Program-made: the position numbers and the translations under genes
Shown here: piece after piece, positions 59,004-64,000 of the stretch
Layout: each line of letters starts with the position of its first letter
How positions within the stretch are numbered: position 1 is the first letter of the stretch
Source: Psychrobacter sp.
GTDB taxonomy: Bacteria > Pseudomonadota > Gammaproteobacteria > Pseudomonadales > Moraxellaceae
Direction: 5' to 3'
Assembly (NCBI RefSeq): GCF_030454045.1
Contig: NZ_JAKDJE010000001.1
Coordinates: 35,285-99,284 of the forward strand
Length of the DNA: 64,000 nt
The notes under the pieces: generated by a model
Seen by the model: the letters and a program-made list of their open reading frames with translations, nothing else
What the model was told of the DNA's origin: nothing
The model's database searches: none

Positions 59004-59822
59004 ATGATAGGTTGGTTAGCCATCATTGCACCTGCTTGGATAGCTGGCAGTATTTTAGCGCTATTGTCAGCCCCTTTGGGTTGCTTAGTCTTATGGCGTC
59101 GCATGGCCTTTTTTGCTGATGCTTTGGCGCACGGCACCCTACTGGGTGTCGCTTTGGCTGTATGGTGGCAACTGCCCATGGGTATTGGCGTTGCGTTGGT
59201 CAGTGCCATGGTTGTATTGGGACTGGTGGTCATAGATGATGAGCGCTTACCAGTTGATGCGGTATTGGCGGTCGTTTCGGTGTCTCTGCTGTGTTTGGGT
59301 TTACTGGCGTTGACCCAATTAACCGATCAGCAAGCCAACGTGCTCGGGTTTTTATTTGGTAACTTGCTTGATCTCGATTGGGCAGATTTGCCATTACTTG
59401 CTGGTAGCGTAATGGCAGGACTGGGTCTGCTTTTGTATATTTGGCCTGCTCAAATAAAGCTTGCCACTCATGAAGCATTGGCACGTATTCAAGGTATTAA
59501 CCCAACCCGCCAACGATTGTTTTTTATGGGTGTGCTGGCAGGGTTTTGTGCCATCGCCCTACAAGCTGTTGGTAGTTTACTGATCAGTGGACTACTGGTA
59601 TTACCTGCATTGACAGCGCGGCTGTGGTCATCTTCTCCAAAACAAATGGTGATTATTGCATTTGTTATTGCTCAGCTTGGGGTAACGCTTGGTGTATGGG
59701 GCAGCATTTGGCTGGACATCCAAACGGGTCTCTCTATTGTATTGATTTTGGCCATATTATTTTTTACAGCCTTGGTATTATCCAAGTTATCCAAGACAAA
59801 ATCTCGTTCCACAGACCAGTAG
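59004..59822 (+). CDS. znuB: Zinc ABC transporter permease
   Basis: 272-residue inner-membrane permease of the ABC-3 family with about eight hydrophobic segments. PLGCLVLWRRMAFFADALAHGTLLGVALA is the characteristic N-terminal region, and LQAVGSLLISGLLVLPALTA the later one. Last gene of zur-znuC-znuB, and followed 73 bp later by the IS element, which has not damaged it. Confidence 0.95.
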   Translation: MIGWLAIIAPAWIAGSILALLSAPLGCLVLWRRMAFFADALAHGTLLGVALAVWWQLPMGIGVALVSAMVVLGLVVIDDERLPVDAVLAVVSVSLLCLGLLALTQLTDQQANVLGFLFGNLLDLDWADLPLLAGSVMAGLGLLLYIWPAQIKLATHEALARIQGINPTRQRLFFMGVLAGFCAIALQAVGSLLISGLLVLPALTARLWSSSPKQMVIIAFVIAQLGVTLGVWGSIWLDIQTGLSIVLILAILFFTALVLSKLSKTKSRSTDQ

Positions 59823-59905
59823 CAGCGTGCTGAGGGTGAAGTCGTGAACCTACTTGGGCTGCACTTTTTTCAACTTTATTTCACCCATATTACTAGGGCG
59901 TGTCT

Positions 59906-60445
59906 TCAATTCATCTTACAATGAACGATAGTACACGCCAGATAGAGCATTGACTTAAAATTACGAGCTAACTTCTCATAGCGAGTAGCGATACTACGAA
60001 AGTGCTTAAGCCTTGCAAACATATTTTCAACAAGATGACGCAGCTTGTACAAATAGCTATCAAACTCTGGATTAGGCGCTTTAGCATTGCTTCTTTTAGG
60101 GATTATAGGGATCATGTCATGCATGTAAGCTTTATCCCTAATCGCTTGGGAATCATAGCCCTTATCAGCGATAAAGTAATCAGCTTGTCCAATCATGTCA
60201 ATCAATTCACCTGCAACTTGACTGTCGTGGACGTCACCCCCAGTGATTTTAAAATTGAGCGGATATCCATCGGCATCACAGGATAGGTGTATCTTTGTAG
60301 TTGCGCCGCCACGGCTTCGTCCAATTGCTCTATCTTCACCACGCCGAGCTCCACTTGCATGCTGGTGACAGCGAACATAGCTTCCGTCTGTGAATACCCA
60401 TTCCGTATCAATTTCTTTGCGTAAGCTAAAAAAAAATCCGCCCAT
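59906..60445 (-). CDS. IS5-family transposase, C-terminal frame (orfB)
   Basis: Carries the catalytic triad region: first Asp in TDGSYVRCHQHASG, second in IADKGYDSQAIR, and Glu in LRHLVENMFARLKHFR. It is reached from orfA by a -1 shift and ends inside the left terminal repeat (stop at 59906-59908). The nominal ATG at 60445 is probably not used on its own. Confidence 0.9.
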   Translation of the reverse strand: MGGFFFSLRKEIDTEWVFTDGSYVRCHQHASGARRGEDRAIGRSRGGATTKIHLSCDADGYPLNFKITGGDVHDSQVAGELIDMIGQADYFIADKGYDSQAIRDKAYMHDMIPIIPKRSNAKAPNPEFDSYLYKLRHLVENMFARLKHFRSIATRYEKLARNFKSMLYLACTIVHCKMN

Positions 60446-60657
60446 AAGCCAGTTTTCGACCAGCGGTTGAAACGACTATAGGCTGTTTTCCAAGAACACA
60501 ACTCTTTAGGTATGTCACGCCAAGGCGCACCTGTGCGTAGTTTCCACAGTATGGCTTCCATGACCTCTCGACTGTTTTGAGTGTGATAGCAGCCATGCTG
60601 TGTCATTGTTGATTGCAATTGATCCCAAAGCGTATCTGTTAGTGCTGTTCTTGCCAT
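60202..60657 (-). CDS. IS5-family transposase, N-terminal frame (orfA)
   Basis: Starts MARTALTDTLWDQL and has the DUF4096-like DNA-binding region with LWKLRTGAPWRDIP. Before running on in its own frame it passes nine T (minus strand, 60436-60428), containing the heptamer T TTT TTA in frame. This is a classical -1 slippery site that joins it to orfB. Confidence 0.9.
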   Translation of the reverse strand: MARTALTDTLWDQLQSTMTQHGCYHTQNSREVMEAILWKLRTGAPWRDIPKELCSWKTAYSRFNRWSKTGLWADFFLAYAKKLIRNGYSQTEAMFAVTSMQVELGVVKIEQLDEAVAAQLQRYTYPVMPMDIRSILKSLGVTSTTVKLQVN

Positions 60658-60925
60658 AACTTGTATTTCTCGCATCGTCTCAATAGATGCGGTATTGTAA
60701 CTATTATTTATGCCTTATCCAATTGAAGACATGCCCTAGAGCTTTTATTCGCTTTATGTTATAAACTTTCTTTACTGTTGTTCATACAAGTTCACTACAT
60801 AAATTGTCATGAATAGATGTTCATGACAGTGATAATAGACCAATACATCACTCAACATCGTAGATCATTTATCCATACTCGTTCTCACAATGACCATTGT
60901 TTTGATTCGATAAGGGACTGAGCCA

Positions 60926-61762
60926 ATGCCGAACTATCCTGTCAGCAAGATCAGCACGCCCGATGAACAGATAAATATTTTGCAGATCACTGATTTGCAT
61001 TTATCCACGCCTATCGATACTGACAGCAATAACACCTGTGACGCTGGCGATTGTCAGCGCAGTTTTGAGACCGTCCTACAGCAAGCGCTGAATGAAAATA
61101 TTCGCTGCGACTTGATTATTGTCACAGGAGACCTCGTCAGTAAAGTCAAACCGGCCACTTATGATCATATTTTTGCTGTATTACAGGCCACGCAAACTCC
61201 TTTTGCTTGTATCGCTGGCAACCATGACGTGACAGATGAGGATGGCAAAGATTTACCATTTTTTCAGCGAGAGCTGATCGCTCGTCCTGCCGACTCCCGC
61301 TTGCTCAGCCGGCATGTTATTGAGAGTGATCACTGGCAACTACTTTTACTGGATTCTTCCATTATGGGGGCGGTGGCAGGTGAGATTACCACCGCAGATA
61401 TTGAATGGTTATGTAAGAGATTGGCTGCTTGTGACAAACCTGCGCTCATTGCTCTACATCATCATATCATTCCAGTAGATTCTGACTGGATTGACATCCA
61501 TATGGCGCAGAACGCTGACATTTTTTGGGATCGTATGGTGCCCTTTGAACATCTGCAGGTGATTATTAGCGGTCATATCCACCAAGAGCAAGTTCGTTAT
61601 CGTCAAGGGGTCACTGTATATAGCACGCCATCTACTTGCTATCAGTTCAAGCCTTACTCGCACGATTTTGCCTATGATGAAGAGGCTTTACCTGGTTACC
61701 GCTGGTTGCAATTAGCCAACAATGGAAAGGTTGCAAGCTGGGTTGAAAGACTGGATACTTAA
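60926..61762 (+). CDS. cpdA: 3',5'-cyclic-AMP phosphodiesterase CpdA-like
   Basis: Calcineurin-like metallophosphoesterase of 278 residues. All metal motifs are seen: ITDLHL, VTGDLVSK, AGNHDVTD, LHHHIIPV and SGHIHQEQ. The overall pattern (start INILQITDLHLS) is that of CpdA, which lowers cAMP. The specific substrate is inferred from resemblance. A short inverted repeat (TGCCCGCAT/ATGTGGGCA) follows the stop. Confidence 0.85.
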   Translation: MPNYPVSKISTPDEQINILQITDLHLSTPIDTDSNNTCDAGDCQRSFETVLQQALNENIRCDLIIVTGDLVSKVKPATYDHIFAVLQATQTPFACIAGNHDVTDEDGKDLPFFQRELIARPADSRLLSRHVIESDHWQLLLLDSSIMGAVAGEITTADIEWLCKRLAACDKPALIALHHHIIPVDSDWIDIHMAQNADIFWDRMVPFEHLQVIISGHIHQEQVRYRQGVTVYSTPSTCYQFKPYSHDFAYDEEALPGYRWLQLANNGKVASWVERLDT

Positions 61763-62249
61763 TGCCCGCATTTATTGATGTGGGCAGTCGTGATAGCCCA
61801 TGTGTTCTGTGACTTGAGCGCTTATTGGTTGAAGCAAAACTGAGTAATATATAGACAAAGCATGAGGGCAAAATAAAAAATAACTTCATTATTATGAAAA
61901 ACAATGATACAACTTATAAAATAAAATAAAGGCAGTCGAATATCTAACATTAGGCAGGAAAACAACAGCTAGGATGGCTGATGAATGACACCTTAAGCGT
62001 TCATTGTCTATCATTTGCCAGATGATTTGAGCATGACTGTTGAATTAAAGATTTGTACAACAGCCCACCTAAAGTGGGCCGATGCTGACATGCCAAAACA
62101 ACGATATTATTTGATCAGCTGTGTTACTTGTGTTACCAAGTGGTAAAACGTTTGATAAAGGGACAAATTATAGCGTTTGCAAAATGAATAACGTCTTGTC
62201 TTTTGATACGTCGTTTTATTGAATCAATTTGAAAAAGTAGGATACCCAT
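61763..62249 (+). other. Intergenic region between cpdA and dksA
   Basis: 487 bp without a credible gene. It contains two short hairpins: TGCCCGCAT/ATGTGGGCA near 61763-61786, probably the cpdA 3' end, and GCCCAC/GTGGGC near 62070. The rest is AT-rich and should hold the dksA promoter. Confidence 0.4.
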
Positions 62250-62687
62250 ATGAGCACCGTGACCACGAATCCAAGTGAAGTCAAGTTCACTCCTTATGTG
62301 CCAGCCAAAGATGAAGAGTACATGTCTGATGCGCAGTTAGAGCATTTTAAGTCAATTTTATTGGAATGGAAAAACCAACTGATTGGTGAAGCAGATCGTA
62401 CTAAAAACTACATCCAAGATGAGTCAAGCGCCATGCCTGACATCAATGATCGTGCCACTCAAGAAGAAGAGTTTGCCCTTGCTTTACGCACACGTGACCG
62501 TGAACGTAAACTTATCCGCAAAATCGACAAATCCATATTGGAAATCGAAAATGATGACTATGGATTCTGTGAAACTTGTGGCGTAGAAATCGGTTTGCGC
62601 CGTCTAGAAGCACGTCCAACCGCAACACAATGTATCGACTGTAAGACCTTGTCTGAAATTAAAGAGCGCCAAAACCAAGGCGCTTAA
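62250..62687 (+). CDS. dksA: RNA polymerase-binding transcription factor DksA
   Basis: 145-residue secondary-channel factor that works with ppGpp at rRNA and amino-acid promoters. The coiled-coil tip acidic motif appears in MPDINDRATQEEEF (E. coli has DPVDRA here). The zinc finger is CETCGVE...CIDCKT with four Cys. A good ribosome binding site is not obvious. gluQ follows, as in most gammaproteobacteria. Confidence 0.96.
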   Translation: MSTVTTNPSEVKFTPYVPAKDEEYMSDAQLEHFKSILLEWKNQLIGEADRTKNYIQDESSAMPDINDRATQEEEFALALRTRDRERKLIRKIDKSILEIENDDYGFCETCGVEIGLRRLEARPTATQCIDCKTLSEIKERQNQGA

Positions 62688-62715
62688 ATCAGAGATAGCC
62701 AAAACAAACATCAAT

Positions 62716-62747
62716 AAAAGCGACCATAAAATTGGTCGCTTTTTGCA
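62716..62747 (+). terminator. Intrinsic terminator after dksA
   Basis: AAAGCGACCA pairs with TGGTCGCTTT around a short AT loop and ends in T. It separates dksA from gluQ. Confidence 0.85.
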
Positions 62748-62911
62748 TTTTAGATCATCGCATGTTTGTCTCGCTACTACCCTGCTCCGCTATCAAGCCG
62801 GTCATTGGCAACGTGTGGGCATCGCTAACAAAACAATCCCATTTAATAAATATCTTTTAAAGCACATTTTTATTATGCTATCTCTATCCTTGTTATCAAT
62901 AGCTTTTTATT

Positions 62912-63892
62912 TTGAAAAATACTCATACACACCAGCCAAATAAAAACCCATCGTCGCAGCCAATAGGCCGGTTTGCACCATCACCAACGGGCGAGTTGCA
63001 CCTTGGTTCTTTTACCACGGCACTGGCAAGTTTCTGCCATATCAAATCACTCGATGGTCAGTGGTTGCTACGTATTGAAGATACGGACACAGAGCGCTGT
63101 GATACACAGTTCACTGAGCAGATTTTGATGGATCTAGAGGTGCTTGGGTTGCACTGGGATGGGGACGTCATTTATCAGTCTGAGCGTACCGATATTTATA
63201 ACGAGTACTTGTCTTCATCGTTACGCCCATTGACCTACGGCTGCCAGTGCTCCCGCAAAGATTTGGAGCAATATTGGGCGCAAAAGGCCCTAAGCAATCC
63301 TCACGATGATGTAAGCCCAGCTCCGCAAGCAGACCAAACGCAGCCAAACAGGCAACGCTATCCGCGACGCTGTGTTGCCTCTGAACTTGATAAACAGCAG
63401 TACAAACTACGTATACAGCTCCCAGATTATCGGATTGGCTTTTATGACGGCATTCAAGGGCTGCAATGGGATAATCCACAACAGAGCTTGGGAGATATGG
63501 TGGCTCGTCGTCAAGACGGCATGATCAACTATATACTAGCCGCCTGCATTGATGATGGCCTACAAAGAGTCACCCACGTCATGCGCGGTTTGGATATTTT
63601 GCCAATGACCACTGCTCAAATTGGTATTATGCAGGCTGCCAATCTACCAACGATCGACCAATGGTATCATTTACCATTAATCAATAATGCTGACGGTCAA
63701 AAGCTCTCTAAGCAAAATCTAGCGCAGCCAATTGACACCTCTGACCCAAGCCGTCTCATCGCTCATGGATTAGAGCTACTCCAGCAACCAAAGGTCGATA
63801 TCGACACACCAGCCAATATGCTCAAGCAAGCCATTGCACAATGGGACAATACGCCGCTACAAGGTAAGCAGCAGTTGAACACCTTTGAATAG
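62912..63892 (+). CDS. gluQ: Glutamyl-Q tRNA(Asp) synthetase
   Basis: Attaches glutamate to queuosine at position 34 of tRNA-Asp. The class I motifs are [13 protein letters not shown] (HIGH-like) and KLSKQ (KMSKS-like). [10 protein letters not shown] is typical. The zinc site has CQCS and a later CV, with a polar insertion between them ([14 protein letters not shown]). The only start I can find is TTG at 62912, since no ATG or GTG precedes the catalytic motif. The stop TAG is formed by the TA and first G of the foldback repeat, so the natural C-terminus may have been altered. 326 residues. Confidence 0.9.
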   Translation: MKNTHTHQPNKNPSSQPIGRFAPSPTGELHLGSFTTALASFCHIKSLDGQWLLRIEDTDTERCDTQFTEQILMDLEVLGLHWDGDVIYQSERTDIYNEYLSSSLRPLTYGCQCSRKDLEQYWAQKALSNPHDDVSPAPQADQTQPNRQRYPRRCVASELDKQQYKLRIQLPDYRIGFYDGIQGLQWDNPQQSLGDMVARRQDGMINYILAACIDDGLQRVTHVMRGLDILPMTTAQIGIMQAANLPTIDQWYHLPLINNADGQKLSKQNLAQPIDTSDPSRLIAHGLELLQQPKVDIDTPANMLKQAIAQWDNTPLQGKQQLNTFE

Positions 63893-64000
63893 GGCGTGTT
63901 GAACATTCGACCATGGCACTAACAGCGACTATTTTTTAGGCGATTCGATGTTAAAAATAATAAGTTTAGTCATTCTAAGCGCTTATTTTTAACGATGAAG
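63890..64000. repeat. Foldback (MITE-like) repeat, copy B, cut by the window end
   Basis: Identical to copy A (13769-13879) except at two positions. It begins TA|GGGCGTGTTGAAC, and the window ends just after the right arm TTATTTTTAACGATGAAG. Its first bases overlap the gluQ stop codon. Confidence 0.8.

Larger units (their letters stand above)
59896..60736 (-). mobile_element. IS5-type insertion sequence, complete
   Basis: An 841-bp element bounded by GGGCGTGTCTTCAATT (59896-59911) and its inverse at 60721-60736, which differ at one of 16 positions. A TA dinucleotide flanks both sides as target duplication. It carries two overlapping frames of one DDE transposase. It looks recent: both ends and both frames are intact. 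Confidence 0.93.

Noticed and set aside
62132..62145. Near-palindrome TTACCAAGTGGTAA upstream of dksA
   Set aside because: The centre is mismatched and there is no promoter element nearby to make it a credible operator.

Overview
The window is a chromosomal segment of a gammaproteobacterium of the family Moraxellaceae, most likely Psychrobacter. The base composition is moderately AT-rich and intergenic gaps are wide even inside conserved operons. The response regulator at 46518-47234 reads as an almost complete match to Acinetobacter BfmR as I recall it, which supports the family assignment. No rRNA, tRNA, CRISPR array or prophage was found.

Layout. 1-8.1 kb: the end of an unrecognised gene, a Baeyer-Villiger-type monooxygenase, a RluA-type pseudouridine synthase, trxA, rho behind a long leader, two small lipoproteins around a zinc metallopeptidase, and ihfA. 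8.3-13 kb: the translation block rpmI-rplT / pheS-pheT, reading towards ihfA, without infC in front. 13.3-18.6 kb: a thioesterase, a foldback repeat, fused hisIE, tatABC and a solitary superfamily-1 helicase. 18.6-24.8 kb: an orphan AT-rich ORF, dusC, an OsmC-MAPEG pair, rppH, a frameshifted NRDE/TANGO2 gene and a DUF4139 protein. 25.1-31.3 kb: the urea transporter urtABCDE behind a probable sigma-54 promoter. 31.6-34.8 kb: lgt, a DUF2971-like gene, thyA and folA. 34.9-39.5 kb: uvrC, a DUF3360 permease and a DUF4442 protein. 39.8-42.3 kb: rpsP-rimM-trmD-rplS. 42.7-47.2 kb: an EnvZ-like kinase with no adjacent regulator, a 59-codon membrane protein, and bfmS/bfmR. 47.8-56 kb: the complete F1Fo ATP synthase operon plus a detached atpI. 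56.3-59.8 kb: zinc uptake znuA divergent from zur-znuC-znuB with a Zur-like palindrome. 59.9-60.7 kb: an intact-looking IS5-type insertion sequence. 60.9-64 kb: cpdA, dksA and gluQ, with gluQ running into a second copy of the foldback repeat.

Most genes are housekeeping and cooperate as expected: ribosome and tRNA maturation, folate/thymidylate supply, Tat export, proton-driven ATP synthesis, and zinc and nitrogen acquisition. I did not find a convincing large undescribed system such as a defence island. The best leads are small: a possible sRNA or attenuated leader between atpI and atpB; a transposon-related foldback repeat that supplies the gluQ stop codon; a small membrane protein next to bfmS; a DUF2971-like gene inside the lgt-thyA-folA cluster; a single-base frameshift in the NRDE gene; hairpins ahead of rpmI where infC would be expected; and recurring 13-16 bp tandem duplications at gene borders.
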